A DNA stretch of 64,000 nt, from contig NZ_AUFO01000020.1 of the NCBI RefSeq assembly GCF_000426545.1, positions 62,001-126,000 on the forward strand, in the 5' to 3' direction. Below the pieces are notes generated by a model, which had not been told where the DNA came from, made no database searches, and worked only from the letters and a program-made list of their open reading frames with translations. Positions 1-11,603 of this stretch are shown here, piece by piece; the stretch's first letter is position 1, and every line of letters begins with the position of its first letter. Position numbers and translations under genes: made by a program. Origin of the DNA: Paenibacillus massiliensis subsp. panacisoli DSM 21345. GTDB lineage: Bacteria > Bacillota > Bacilli > Paenibacillales > Paenibacillaceae.

Positions 1-1479
1 TCCATACTTAGCCGCTTGCGTACATCTTTTTTTGCGAGGCTGATTCCACTAACTCCCCGTCTATTGAATACAAAACGGAGTGGGGATCTGCTTGCCCGAA
101 TTGTGGGGGATGTGGAAAGCTTACAGCATTATTTCCTGCGTGTGGCATATCCGCCCATCATTGTAGTCGTCGTCTTTTTGTCTACCGTACTGTTTACATT
201 AGCATTTTCAGTATGGATTGCCGGTGTGCTCGTATTAGGGATGCTGGCTACTGCTGTGATCGTTCCAGGCATTGTCTTGCTGGGACAGAGAAGCATACAG
301 GAGCGTGTTCGCCAGCAACGTGCCGCATTATCAACTGAGGTGACCGAGATGCTATATGGATTCCGTGATCTGAAGGTACACGGTCAGCTTACAGAGCGTG
401 AGCATAAGCTCCAGCATGCATCCGCTACATTAGGTACGGAGCAGGAACGAGCAGCGGGTCATTTGCTAATGGGACAGTCCCTGCACGCTTTGGTCACGTT
501 TTTTGTCTCATGGAGTGTGCTCGCACTAGGTGCTTATCTCATTCAGGAGGGAGAGCTGGCAGGCGTATTTCTTGCCATGCTTGTCATGACCTCGCTCACC
601 GTATTTGAGGAAGCGGCGGCTATGGCGACATTGCCCGTCTACAAGCAGGATAGCGAGCATGCAGCCAGAAGACTGTCAGAGACGGTGCAGACCGAACAAT
701 TTCAGATATCCCAGTCAAGCGGCACCCTATCTGCCCATCAAGCAATCTCTATCGAACTATCACATGTTACATTTCAGCATGAGGGGGAGTGGCGACCAGC
801 ACTTAGAGATGTATCCTTTCATATCACACCAGGCTCGAAGACAGCGATCGTTGGGCCAAGCGGGTCAGGTAAATCCACTATTATGGAGCTTCTACTCAAG
901 CTTCACATGCCCACAGAAGGCAAGATTCGGTTGAATAATACAGCAATTCAGGAACTGGATGAAGCGGGCATATGGCAGAGGTCTAATGTTGTTCTGCAGA
1001 AGAGCCATTTCTTCCGTGGAACGATTCGGGATAACCTGTTACTGGATCATGGGGAGTATACGGATGAAGAATTACTGGATACGCTAAATAAAGTGCAATT
1101 ACCGAATAGAGCGCTGACGGATCTAGTGTATGAGAAAGGAGAGAACCTATCGGATGGTGAGATGCAGCGACTGGCTTTGGCACGTGCACTGCTGCGCAAA
1201 GGAAGACTATGGCTTCTGGATGAGCCTACGTCCTCGCTAGATTATGTAACCGAGGCACGAGTGTTGAAGCATCTGTATGAGAAGGCTGCGGATGACACGA
1301 TAATTCTGATCTGTCACCGACTGATTGGACTGGAGGACATGGATCAGATTATTGTGCTGGACCAGGGAAGGGTAATAGAATCCGGTTCGTATGCAGAGCT
1401 GATGCACAGACAAGGATATTTCTATGAAATGAAGCAAATTGAGAGGGATATCATTGGTGAAGCTGGAGGGAGAGATTGA
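1..1479 (+). CDS. cydC: CydC-type thiol reductant ABC exporter subunit, 5' end missing
   Basis: The reading frame is open from base 1, so the start lies upstream of the window. The product is an ABC half-transporter: membrane helices in the first ~200 residues, then an ATPase domain with Walker A GPSGSGKST (bases 853-879), signature LSDGEMQ (about 1147-1167), Walker B LWLLDEP and the H-loop histidine in ICHR. The pattern LLARIVGDVESLQ followed by YLR-like residues in the membrane domain is typical of CydC. CydC with CydD exports cysteine/glutathione and is needed to assemble cytochrome bd. About 490 of a usual ~570 residues are present. cydD would be expected just upstream. A strong terminator follows. 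A general exporter of the same family is the alternative. Confidence 0.8.
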   Translation, partial: SILSRLRTSFFARLIPLTPRLLNTKRSGDLLARIVGDVESLQHYFLRVAYPPIIVVVVFLSTVLFTLAFSVWIAGVLVLGMLATAVIVPGIVLLGQRSIQERVRQQRAALSTEVTEMLYGFRDLKVHGQLTEREHKLQHASATLGTEQERAAGHLLMGQSLHALVTFFVSWSVLALGAYLIQEGELAGVFLAMLVMTSLTVFEEAAAMATLPVYKQDSEHAARRLSETVQTEQFQISQSSGTLSAHQAISIELSHVTFQHEGEWRPALRDVSFHITPGSKTAIVGPSGSGKSTIMELLLKLHMPTEGKIRLNNTAIQELDEAGIWQRSNVVLQKSHFFRGTIRDNLLLDHGEYTDEELLDTLNKVQLPNRALTDLVYEKGENLSDGEMQRLALARALLRKGRLWLLDEPTSSLDYVTEARVLKHLYEKAADDTIILICHRLIGLEDMDQIIVLDQGRVIESGSYAELMHRQGYFYEMKQIERDIIGEAGGRD

Positions 1480-1578
1480 ACATTTCACCGATAAGAAACC
1501 TCATCCAGTCACAATGGGTGGCAAATTCAATGCGAGGTGTATGTACCTACAAGGATACTAATCCTCAAGAAGGCTCAA

Positions 1579-1611
1579 AAAGAACCTGAATCGTTACGAT
1601 TCAGGTTCTTT
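1579..1611 (+). terminator. Intrinsic terminator after cydC
   Basis: A perfect 15-bp stem (1579-1593 with 1597-1611) with a three-base loop. The stem begins with AAA and ends with TTT, so it could act in both directions. It lies 100 bases after the cydC stop and separates it from the next gene. The rest of 1480-1765 is AT-rich leader without a gene. Confidence 0.85.
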
Positions 1612-1765
1612 GATATTGCATATAAACGAGCATAATGTTATGATCAATCCACGCATATTACATGTCATATAGTCAAAGTTAACGCATCTTATATTTTTAA
1701 TTTACCATGCCGCTGGATGGTTGTCAAATGTTTTTTTCTCACATCAAGGGTTAGGAGAGATTTGA

Positions 1766-4390
<2,625 letters not shown>

Positions 4391-4433
4391 CTCTATTCAT
4401 AATAAATTGTATCACATGGAAACTCCAATTCCT

Positions 4434-4951
4434 TCATTCGATATTCCTTTCCTTTGGTGTTAATGACATATAGTCTCGAAATGCTTTTCCGAAGTAGCTG
4501 GGGCTTTCAAAGCCGCATTTTTGACCTAACTCGTGAATAGGTAATTCCGTAGTACGAAGCAAAGCGAGCGCGGCCTCAACCCTCCTGTCTTTGACGTAGG
4601 CAAGGGGGGAGGTCTGCTCGGATTTTTGAAATAATCTGCACAAATAGTGCTTATTGATACCGCAATAAGCTACCAATACTCACCTATTACAGGCGAATCT
4701 TCGTTTCTTTGAAGTACTGCTCCTTCCTGCTGTGTAACCAGCTCCCAGATCCTGCTGGCCTTAGCACCACGAATGTTCAGCCAGATGATTTCTCAAGGCT
4801 TAAGCATGTACTGAAAAATAACATGACCACAGTCGGGTCTATCTTCACTTGAGAAGCTATAATTCTCATCAACGATTCGCTGCCATCCTATGGAATCGAG
4901 TGTCAATATTGATTGATCCTCATTTCGAAATACATAGGAAGAGGGCGTCAT
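4434..4951 (-). pseudogene. Decayed AraC-family regulator
   Basis: The C-terminal double helix-turn-helix of an AraC protein is readable at 4434-4676 (HYLCRLFQKSEQTSP, CGFESPSYFGKAFRDY). Upstream on the same strand an N-terminal sensor domain is readable in pieces: from ATG at 4951, MTPSSYVFRNEDQSILTLDS then GHVIFQYMLKP followed by a stop, then in a shifted frame IWLNIRGAKASRIWELVTQQ and SPVIGEYW followed by another stop. At least one frameshift and two stops interrupt the gene. The 80-residue tail could still be translated but would lack the sensing domain. Confidence 0.75.
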
Positions 4952-5115
4952 CAGAAGGTCAACTCCGTTATACCGGCTTGCTGGTCAGCCCCTGGTGCAA
5001 CGACTAAAGGATAAAGGCCATGAATGGTAGTTTCCGGTTCAGTAACAGGAAGAAACCCGTTACGCCGTAAAACAGTAGGATGTCTTCCTCGTTCTTCAAC
5101 AATCACTCCCGATTG
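4951..5115 (-). pseudogene. C-terminal remnant of an unidentified gene upstream of the AraC remnant
   Basis: A frame ending in TGA reads GVIVEERGRHPTVLRRNGF, then PVTEPETTIHGLYPLVV, and ends near ITELTF. Its stop overlaps the ATG of the decayed AraC gene (TGATG), as in an operon, so this was probably the tail of a co-transcribed gene. The rest of the gene is absent: the next 10 bases run into the SpoIIM-family gene end. The family was not recognised. Confidence 0.4.
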
Positions 5116-5124
5116 TCGAACCTG

Positions 5125-5742
5125 TTACTGAAACAGGTCAAATAAAATATCAGCTATGTAAGTCTCCAAAAATGCAGCTACAATAATCATTGGTAATATT
5201 AATACTCCATAAATTTTTATTGTGCCTAAAATTTCCTTAACAAGAGGAACCTGATCTTTACCTTTCTTGAATACACTTCTAACTTTTACTCTAATGACTC
5301 GATTTAATTCAAATAGAGCTGCTGCAAATAAACAAAATGTAAAAATTTCAACAAAATAATGAGGGATGGTAGATGCAATTATCTCAATGCCTTTTATAAA
5401 GTCCAACTGCAAAACAACACCAAAAAGGATACCAGGGATAAGAGCAGTTGATATTACATTTATGAGATAAAGAAACTGTATAGGAATTAAAGCCAATACA
5501 AACATTTGCAAAGGTACCAAGAATCCATTATTCACAATGTACGCCCATACTTTTTTAATCCCAATAGATTCTTTCAATTGATCCGAAGAACTATCCCCGA
5601 AGGATTCCATTATTCCTTTTAAATCAGGATTGACAAAGTAAGTTATCGCTGTTCCCAATACAGTCACTATCATTGCTGTGACAAAGAAAACTACAGCCCT
5701 TCTAAAAGCAGTTTTATTTACTATATTAAAAATTATCATCAC
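5125..5742 (-). CDS. SpoIIM-family (stage II sporulation protein M-like) membrane protein
   Basis: A 205-residue integral membrane protein with hydrophobic segments near residues 16-36, 75-98, 100-115, 125-145 and 178-198. The spacing of the helices, the amphipathic N-terminus (FRRAVVFFVTAMIVTVLG) and a central helix pair resemble the SpoIIM/DUF95 family. SpoIIM proper is the scaffold of the DMP peptidoglycan-remodelling complex during engulfment. Members of the wider family often sit beside DUF2089 or RDD proteins and have no defined role, and that is more likely here because of the neighbours. It is the last gene of a minus-strand group with the genes ending at 5852 and 6142. The region is clearly more AT-rich than its surroundings. 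Confidence 0.6.
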   Translation of the reverse strand: MMIIFNIVNKTAFRRAVVFFVTAMIVTVLGTAITYFVNPDLKGIMESFGDSSSDQLKESIGIKKVWAYIVNNGFLVPLQMFVLALIPIQFLYLINVISTALIPGILFGVVLQLDFIKGIEIIASTIPHYFVEIFTFCLFAAALFELNRVIRVKVRSVFKKGKDQVPLVKEILGTIKIYGVLILPMIIVAAFLETYIADILFDLFQ

Positions 5743-5851
5743 CTCACGTAATCACATAGTTATTCAACCCAATATGCCAGTACACCATGACATCAGCGCC
5801 TTGTACCACTCGCTTTTTAACAATTGGAGCAAGTTTCTACCTCTAGGATGT

Positions 5852-6136
5852 CTAGCAAATGTCGTGGGTTTTCATTCTATTTAATTCCCTACTTCTCTTC
5901 TTATTGAGTGATTTTCTTCCTGCACTCCACTCTGCAATAAGGAAAAGCAATCCTAAGCATAAATAAAGGATAAAACCAAATATGCTCTCAAAACGTTCCA
6001 GAACAAACATCCATGTACAGAGAATAATATAAATTACTGGTACAATTGCTCCCCAATAAACCTTGTTCCTGGTTGAAAGTAAGTATTGAACTGCTAGAAT
6101 TCCGACTATGATTAATAGTCTATAAACGTCATTCAT
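5852..6136 (-). CDS. Small membrane protein of unknown function
   Basis: A 94-residue protein starting at ATG 6136. It has three hydrophobic stretches (about residues 5-20, 27-47 and 52-68) and a basic tail (GRKSLNKKRSRELNRMKTH). No family was recognised. It begins 5 bases after the DUF2089 gene ends and lies 109 bases before the SpoIIM-family gene, so the three are probably one operon. A role as a membrane partner of the SpoIIM-like protein is only a guess. Confidence 0.55.
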   Translation of the reverse strand: MNDVYRLLIIVGILAVQYLLSTRNKVYWGAIVPVIYIILCTWMFVLERFESIFGFILYLCLGLLFLIAEWSAGRKSLNKKRSRELNRMKTHDIC

Positions 6137-6141
6137 AGATC

Positions 6142-6438
6142 TTATTTCTTCCTCTCTAGTTTATATTTTTCAATAATTAGTTTTGCGTCATCTATGCTTA
6201 TACGGTCATCAATGGTTAAATTTTTGATTAGTTTGATGAAGTCTTCGTTATCTTCTGCTTCATTGACTTTTATTTTCTCGATCAATCTATCTAGCTTTAT
6301 TCTTACTGTAGGGTATGAAACTTCATAAATTCTCGCAATTTCTTTTAATGATCCTGAATTGAGAATGAATTTTCTGATGAATTCTAGGTCTTCGCTTTCT
6401 AAGGATAAAACCCAATTAGGAACATTTTTTATATCCAT
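6142..6438 (-). CDS. DUF2089-family protein (predicted helix-turn-helix regulator)
   Basis: A 98-residue protein. The start at 6438 was chosen because GGAGGGAGA lies just upstream; a longer frame to 6489 has no such site. The N-terminal half reads NWVLSLESEDLEFIRKFIL, then SGSLKEIARIYEVSYPTVR, a sigma-like helix-turn-helix characteristic of DUF2089. The C-terminal half is charged and helical. In other Bacillota DUF2089 genes are commonly first in operons with small membrane proteins, as here. It may control its own operon. The 50 bases upstream are almost pure A/T and should hold the promoter. Confidence 0.65.
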   Translation of the reverse strand: MDIKNVPNWVLSLESEDLEFIRKFILNSGSLKEIARIYEVSYPTVRIKLDRLIEKIKVNEAEDNEDFIKLIKNLTIDDRISIDDAKLIIEKYKLERKK

Positions 6439-6662
6439 AGTCTCCCTCCTTTTTATACTTATAATAAAGATAATATTAAATAATATCAAATAAAAAATAA
6501 ATAATATTAAAATTATAATTTATTTTATCATTAATAAAATAAATATAATTTAAGTGTTAACTGGATATATTATAGTGATATCGACAGATATCCATTGTGC
6601 AAGGAAGCCTCTCTAGTTGGCTACACATCTAAAAGTTACGCTCCCTTAAAATCATTAGTTAG

Positions 6663-6794
6663 TTTTACAAAGACGGTACGATTAAAGCAGAGACTGATTC
6701 CATACTCCCGCTAAGCCAGGCTGATAAAGCTTTGGGGAATAGCGAAGCAAGATATGGAAGCGGAAGAATTTTGCTGTACATAAACTCAATCTAA
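6663..6794 (+). pseudogene. C-terminal remnant of a zinc-type (MDR) dehydrogenase
   Basis: The frame ending in TAA at 6794 reads FYKDGTIKAETDSILPLSQ, then ADKALGNSEARYGSGRILLY. The order (residues on dependent-cofactor tail, LPLSQA.KAL, GxGRIL) matches the last ~40 residues of quinone reductase-like medium-chain dehydrogenases. A stop precedes the fragment and no start or Rossmann domain is nearby. The remaining bases of 6490-7093 are AT-rich and show no gene; a second open stretch to 6899 (IYEIEAWILKHGKQHECIG) was not recognised. Confidence 0.5.
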
Positions 6795-7093
6795 CAACAA
6801 CATTTATGAAATTGAAGCATGGATATTAAAACACGGAAAGCAACATGAGTGCATAGGGGTCAGTCCAGATGTTACTGTGTTTCTTTTGACACGACACTAG
6901 GAAAAAAAGTCTCTTGATATTAATTAGCTAAAGATTCAGTAAACAAGCTTTAAGTCAAAGGATTTCGCTTGTACAAGCTATACTTATGCTTATGATGTGG
7001 GGTTTTAGGATCTTATTAACATCCAGTAAAGTCATGATTCACGTTTAGATCCGATCTTTACGGGTAAGGAAATCAGAAAAGGAATGATGGCAG

Positions 7094-7444
7094 ATGAATA
7101 ATAAGCAGGACGATGAGACCAGGGAGATCGCTCCGCCAAGCAGGAAGCGCCGAGGCTATCATTTTCACCGAAGGAAATCCTCACAATCGAAAAAAAGATT
7201 GAAAATTCGGAGTCGCTATGAGTCAGCACATTTGATTAGCGAGATCACGACAGCTCTGTTGTTTCTTGCAGGAAGCTTCTGTCTGTTCTATCCAGAGGTA
7301 AAGCTAATTGGCACCTACTTGTTCATTTTGGGAAGTATTCAAATGCTGGTCCGGTCGCTTATCCGTATGTCTTATATGTTTAAAATGAAAAAGTGGGGTT
7401 ACCTGGATGAAAAGAATGAAGAAATACAAAATTCGGTTAAGTGA
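7094..7444 (+). CDS. YrhK-like membrane protein
   Basis: A 116-residue protein with a very basic N-terminal tail (RKRRGYHFHRRKSSQSKKR, residues 18-36) and two hydrophobic segments (about 54-68 and 72-86). The segment pair ALLFLAGSFCLFYPEVKLIG followed by YLFILGSIQMLVR resembles the YrhK domain, a small two-helix domain of unknown function found in Bacillus YrhK. ATG 7094 is preceded by a weak AAAGG. The arginine/lysine tail suggests the N-terminus stays in the cytoplasm. It stands alone, with decayed DNA on both sides. Confidence 0.5.
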   Translation: MNNKQDDETREIAPPSRKRRGYHFHRRKSSQSKKRLKIRSRYESAHLISEITTALLFLAGSFCLFYPEVKLIGTYLFILGSIQMLVRSLIRMSYMFKMKKWGYLDEKNEEIQNSVK

Positions 7445-7529
7445 GGAATTGGCCGAACGCTGCTCGTCAGCCTTTTTCTTCCTGGTGCTTCCCTAGCCTT
7501 ACTCCCTATGGCAGCAGCATCAGCTCGAA

Positions 7530-7890
7530 GGCACCATCATTTACGACCATTGCTGGTCATTTGACCACCAAGGGAATCAGAACGAACGGACTACCAAACT
7601 CGTTGCCTGTTCATACCGTAAGATATTCTTTTGGCTGTGATTAATGGCGCTAATGGTTTTTACGCGAATCGCCATCCAAGACAGTCAGCCACCTGGACTT
7701 ATAATAATGCCTATATTAATTCGAGGCAACTTTGATATGCTCGAACGAGTGAGTCCAACGGACACGACTAGTTATTCCTGGCTATCGAGAGGTGCTGCAC
7801 CCAGAACAGCGGACGGCAGCTTACCTGATGTTACGTTCATGCGGCCCGCGGCTTCATGTAATCTTAACCATTATCATTTGGGGTATCTGG
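7530..7890 (+). pseudogene. Fragment of a PL9-type pectate lyase, frameshifted
   Basis: Two frames together read like the C-terminal third of a family 9 polysaccharide lyase. One frame gives NGANGFYANRHPRQSATWTY followed by NNAYINSR and a stop; the next frame continues with FDMLERVSPTDTTSYSWLSR and then TADGSLPDVTFM. These phrases (YANRHPGQS, FDMLER, RxADGSLPDVTFM) are characteristic of PL9 enzymes. An upstream piece (EGTIIYDHCWSFD) may belong to the same gene. No start, signal peptide or catalytic region remains. A terminator follows directly, probably the original one. An intact pectate lyase of another family lies at 37073. Confidence 0.65.
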
Positions 7891-7914
7891 CCAATCAATA
7901 GGCTCATTGCTCAG

Positions 7915-7955
7915 AAAAAACCGTTGATCTTCCTGAGAAGATCAGCGGTTTTTTT
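7915..7955 (+). terminator. Intrinsic terminator after the pectate lyase remnant
   Basis: An 18-bp stem (7915-7932 with 7937-7954, one G/A mismatch) with a CTGA loop, starting with six A and ending in seven T, so usable from either strand. Confidence 0.8.
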
Positions 7956-7989
7956 ATCTAAGTGCCCAAAGTCCAATACTGCCCGAATC

Positions 7990-8440
7990 TCTTCCTGTAA
8001 ATGTGGCAGATGGATGAGGGGGGAGTTATCGCTCTTACCCCGGGAGGTCTCACAGACGTGAAGTAGGAAAAAAATCCGAAAGACGAGTAAAGCTTGCTGT
8101 GAGAAGTCAGCAGACGCCATAGTACCGAACGTTTTTTTTGGGAAGGGTTGAACAAGCGTAAGTCTCAAGTACGGACTGAAAGGAGAGCCGATGCGATGGA
8201 AGCAGAATACCGAAAGGGCAACCAACAAAGAAATAGCGTGGAACGTGAAGGGAGCTACAAGGCAATTCCGATGCAGCGTAAGGAGATTCCCAAGCCAGTC
8301 TGAAGGAGTTCGATCAGGAGATGGAATGCCGAAGCGTGACGTTCATCCACTATGGAGGATGAATTGAAGCATAGTTTACTTCTAACGTCTCGGAATCATA
8401 CCAGGAAGAATCGACCTAACGGTTCTAAGTCCGATCAATA
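7990..8440 (+). mobile_element. Possible remnant of a group II intron 5' region
   Basis: Bases around 8095-8130 can be read as EKSADAIVP, and the neighbouring purine-rich text (a GTGAGAAGTCAGCAGACGCC stretch, then repeated GAAAGGAGAGCCGATGCGAT-like blocks) resembles the leader and N-terminal coding region of group II intron reverse transcriptase/maturases. No reverse transcriptase core, maturase or domain V hairpin follows; the text gives way to the leader of the lipoprotein gene. The identification rests on memory of similar sequences and is weak. Otherwise 7956-8527 holds no gene. Confidence 0.3.
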
Positions 8441-8527
8441 TCTTGGTTATGTTCATAATGGAAGAAAAAACCTTGGATAACTCTAGGGTTTTCAATCCAG
8501 AATGTTACAGAAAGGTGGTGAACGGAT

Positions 8528-10132
8528 ATGAAGAAGAATAGAATTAGGGTATTGCCTTCGCTCTTTATATTGATCATGCTCATCGGATGCCAGAGCTCGA
8601 AATCCATAGAACAGAATGTGATGCGGATAAACTCCGCCAAGGGAGATAATGCGAAGAAAGTCATCTTCCTAATGGTGGACTCTTTGATGTATCAGGCCAT
8701 CGATCAAGGAATTAGCAAGCAGGAGCTTCCCACATTAAAATTCCTGATCGAGCACGGGCAATATTATAAAAACCTGGTCAGTTCTTTTCCCACAATGTCC
8801 GTTACGATCGACAGCTCATTGCTTACCGGTGCGTATCCGGATATTCACCGCGTGCCGGGTCTAACTTGGTATTCTCCGGAAAATCAGAAAATGATCATTT
8901 ACGGAACCGGACCGATAGAGGTACTAAAGCATGGAGTTAATCCGGTACTGACGGATGCGCTAATCCATTTGAACGGGATTCATTTGAACAAGGATTTACC
9001 CACGATCTATGAGGACTTAGCCCGGCATGGTTTAAAGTCTGGATCGATCAACGGCCTGATCTACAGGGGGGCGTCCGCTCATAAGCTGTCGATACCTGCA
9101 TGGATTCAAGGTCCTACCTCTTTACCGAAAGAGATTCATGTGAAAGGGCCGGATTTCCTGTCCCTGGGTTCATTATCTAATCCGTTTCAGGGTATTAAAA
9201 ACTTGCCGGATGGGCTAACGAATCGGATGGGCATCAATAATAATTTCGCTATTAAAACCGTAGAATATTTGATTCGATCCAATACATTGCCGGATTTTTT
9301 GTTTGTCTATTTACCGGATTTAGACCGGGAGTTACATAAGAAAGGCCCTACGGCACTTCGTGGGGTCAAAGAGCTGGATCAGCAGCTTCAATCTGTATTA
9401 CAAACATTCGGTTCTCCGGAAAAAGCTTTGCATGATGCCGTTTTTATCATTGCAGGCGACAGCGGAATGACCCAAATTCTTCCTGCTGGACAAAATCCGG
9501 TAATTGATTTGCCCTCTTTGCTCGGAGATGCCAGAATTTTACGTCCAGGTGAAGCTGTATCGAAGGAGACAGAAATCATTCTCGCCATCAATGAAACGAT
9601 GGCCTATGTATATTCATTGAAAGAGGATCGTTCTTTGAGAGATATAGCGAACTTATTAAAAAACGATCCGCGCATCGATTTTATTTCTTGGAAAGAGAAG
9701 GAATGGATTTACGCTATTCAGGGATCAACAGCCAAACAGATCAAATTTAAAGCAGGTGGCAACCTAACCGATCCATACAACCAATCATGGACAGTCGAAC
9801 AGGACGAAAAGGTACTGGATTTAAGCGTAAACATGGCCGCACATTCATTGAATTACGATCAGTATCCAGATGTTCTGAAACGGTTGTCAGGCGCGCTTCG
9901 TTCACATCAAGGAGAATTTTTGGTGGTCACGGCAAAACCGGGATATGAATTGGCGAGCAGCAGCTCACCAACGCACAAGGGCGGAGGTGGTCACGGTTCC
10001 ATTCGTAAAATGGAGTCGCTTGTTCCCTTGATTATCAGCGGAACAGATCAAAAGCCTGAATCTTTGCGAATGGTCGATTTAAAAGCTTATTTGCTTAACC
10101 TTTTAACGAAAAAGGCCGCTAGAAGGCAGTAA
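8528..10132 (+). CDS. Lipoprotein of the alkaline phosphatase / nucleotide pyrophosphatase superfamily
   Basis: A 534-residue protein with a lipoprotein signal peptide: basic MKKNRIR, hydrophobic core, lipobox LIGC with Cys21. It should be anchored on the outer face of the membrane. The mature part starts with VIFLMVDSL, the first metal-binding Asp of the type I phosphodiesterase fold, followed by FPTMSVTIDSSLLTGAYP holding the nucleophile region, then YLPDLDRELHKKGP and AGDSGM, further metal ligands, and near the end THKGGGGHGS. This suggests hydrolysis of a phosphate ester or phosphodiester with two metal ions. The substrate cannot be told. GGTGGTGAA lies upstream of ATG 8528. No operon partner is visible. 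Confidence 0.75.
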   Translation: MKKNRIRVLPSLFILIMLIGCQSSKSIEQNVMRINSAKGDNAKKVIFLMVDSLMYQAIDQGISKQELPTLKFLIEHGQYYKNLVSSFPTMSVTIDSSLLTGAYPDIHRVPGLTWYSPENQKMIIYGTGPIEVLKHGVNPVLTDALIHLNGIHLNKDLPTIYEDLARHGLKSGSINGLIYRGASAHKLSIPAWIQGPTSLPKEIHVKGPDFLSLGSLSNPFQGIKNLPDGLTNRMGINNNFAIKTVEYLIRSNTLPDFLFVYLPDLDRELHKKGPTALRGVKELDQQLQSVLQTFGSPEKALHDAVFIIAGDSGMTQILPAGQNPVIDLPSLLGDARILRPGEAVSKETEIILAINETMAYVYSLKEDRSLRDIANLLKNDPRIDFISWKEKEWIYAIQGSTAKQIKFKAGGNLTDPYNQSWTVEQDEKVLDLSVNMAAHSLNYDQYPDVLKRLSGALRSHQGEFLVVTAKPGYELASSSSPTHKGGGGHGSIRKMESLVPLIISGTDQKPESLRMVDLKAYLLNLLTKKAARRQ

Positions 10133-10160
10133 GCGGAGAGAAGCTGCTGCAAAAGCTATC

Positions 10161-10934
10161 TTAGTAGCCGCAGTGATGAATAAATTTCCTGATCAGTTGG
10201 TTCAAGGCATCCGCAGCTTTAGTAGGGATCTGGTGTCTGGTGTTTGGAATAAAAACCAGTTCACTCTTGGGCAATCGTTCTTTCAGCAATTTTGCGTAAG
10301 GGTAGAATATCGTATCCTTCTCCCCGTAAACCAACAACACGGGGTGGAGGATGTTTCCCAATCGAGCTGTACAGTTATAGTGTAGACTGTATTGATAATA
10401 TTGTTCGGCGTTTTTGGCGTTTGCGTTTTTAGCATCGTCTAACAATGACCGAAACAATGACAGCTTGAATCTCGCTTGACCCCAGGCAGTAGAGAGCGCA
10501 ATTGCACTAATCGCGCCTATGCGAGACAAGAAACGACCGCGCGCGATTTTGTTTCTTAACTTTTTATCGTTCACTTCTGACATGCCGCCAATGACAATGC
10601 CGCCGAGTGCTCGTTCAGGATAGGTTAACAGAAAATCCAGCACTACCGCTCCGCCTGTTGAGTATCCGCACAAAAATGCTTTTTCAATCTGCAAATGATC
10701 CATCAGCTGCCTGATATCCTCGACGATTAACGGATAAGTAATTTCTTTGCTGGAAGCTTCACTTTGTCCATGGCCCCGAATATCGAAAGTGATAATCCGA
10801 AAATTCATCGACAAGGTCATCTGATACTGAAAATTGAAGCTTGTCAAAACGGGAGGATGAATGAATATGATTGCTGTTCCTTTTCCGCAATCCTTATATT
10901 GCATTTGATATCCATTTATAAGAGCGTGGGCCAT
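10161..10934 (-). CDS. Alpha/beta hydrolase
   Basis: A 257-residue cytoplasmic protein with the full catalytic signature of the alpha/beta hydrolase fold: oxyanion region IFIHPPVL, FDIRGHGQS near residue 55, nucleophile elbow GYSTGG near 98, acid in LVYGEKDTIF and histidine in PNTRHQIP near the end. Length and spacing fit esterases, peroxidases and C-C hydrolases of the 3-oxoadipate enol-lactonase type. Substrate unknown. It converges with the lipoprotein phosphodiesterase gene (28 bases between stops). The start at 10934 follows GAGGAAGGTGAG on the minus strand. Confidence 0.75.
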   Translation of the reverse strand: MAHALINGYQMQYKDCGKGTAIIFIHPPVLTSFNFQYQMTLSMNFRIITFDIRGHGQSEASSKEITYPLIVEDIRQLMDHLQIEKAFLCGYSTGGAVVLDFLLTYPERALGGIVIGGMSEVNDKKLRNKIARGRFLSRIGAISAIALSTAWGQARFKLSLFRSLLDDAKNANAKNAEQYYQYSLHYNCTARLGNILHPVLLVYGEKDTIFYPYAKLLKERLPKSELVFIPNTRHQIPTKAADALNQLIRKFIHHCGY

Positions 10935-10981
10935 TTGATCTCACCTTCCTCATTTGTAGCGTTTATGCCTTGATCATGAGA

Positions 10982-11007
10982 CCACCGGTATGATTTTATA
11001 CCGGTGG
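10982..11007. other. Perfect 10-bp hairpin
   Basis: Bases 10982-10991 pair with 10998-11007 around a six-base loop. It lies just downstream (on the minus strand) of the small gene at 11034 and upstream of the hydrolase. No T-run follows on either strand, so it may be a weak terminator or a regulatory hairpin for the hydrolase. Confidence 0.45.
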
Positions 11008-11033
11008 CTGTATTGCGCTTATAGATGATGTGC

Positions 11034-11201
11034 TTAGAACATTTTTCGAATAGGCGACGACAACATTCGACGCCAGCCAATGTTGCTTAATCTCCCGCGC
11101 CGTGTAATCCCGAGGGTGGTAAATCCAACTCCCAAAGCCAATAACGACATTAAAACCCCTCGATTATTTACTTTTCCCCGTAGGAATCTCATCCATTGCA
11201 T
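11034..11201 (-). CDS. Small single-helix membrane protein (YrzQ/DUF3918-like)
   Basis: A 55-residue ORF on the minus strand. It starts with MQWMRFLRGK, has one hydrophobic stretch (MSLLALGVGFTTLGI, residues 18-32) and ends in a basic tail (RRGRLSNIGWRRMLSS). GGCGGTGA lies at good spacing before the ATG at 11201. The layout, one helix followed by an Arg-rich tail, resembles the tiny YrzQ/DUF3918 proteins of Bacillus, whose role is unknown. Coding status is inferred from the ribosome site and composition only. Confidence 0.45.
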   Translation of the reverse strand: MQWMRFLRGKVNNRGVLMSLLALGVGFTTLGITRRGRLSNIGWRRMLSSPIRKMF

Positions 11202-11603
11202 GTCATTTCACCGCCTTATGAATGGGTTATTATTATCGCGATTAACGATCATTATTTTGCCTATGGTCCGATCTCTTCATTCATGGAAATCATGCTTCTT
11301 CTTTGTTCCGGCCCCAAGGCCCTGCAAGGTGGAATAGAAGGTGCCGAAGTCCGTGGGGCTCATAGTACTTGAAGAACAACACCTAAGGAAAAAGTTCAAC
11401 AACTCCAAGAAAACTAGTTGACCCGACCATCGTGGATATCGGCTGATCTAACAAGCCATCGCCAGCAACTACAACCGTTGTTCGAGCAATGAACGGATTA
11501 GCGAGTTCCTCGGATTGGCGCTCAGAAAGAACGGAAAGGGCGTATAAGTACGCGTAACCCGTCAATCCCTGGCCAAGGTAAAGAAGAAGCTGAAAGTGTT
11601 AAC
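11202..11603. other. Gene-poor, apparently decayed stretch
   Basis: Short open frames occur on both strands (for example a minus-strand frame at 11383-11565 reading YLYALSVLSERQSEELANPF) but none has a ribosome site or a recognisable family. Together with the TetR fragment that follows it is best read as eroded coding DNA. Confidence 0.4.
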
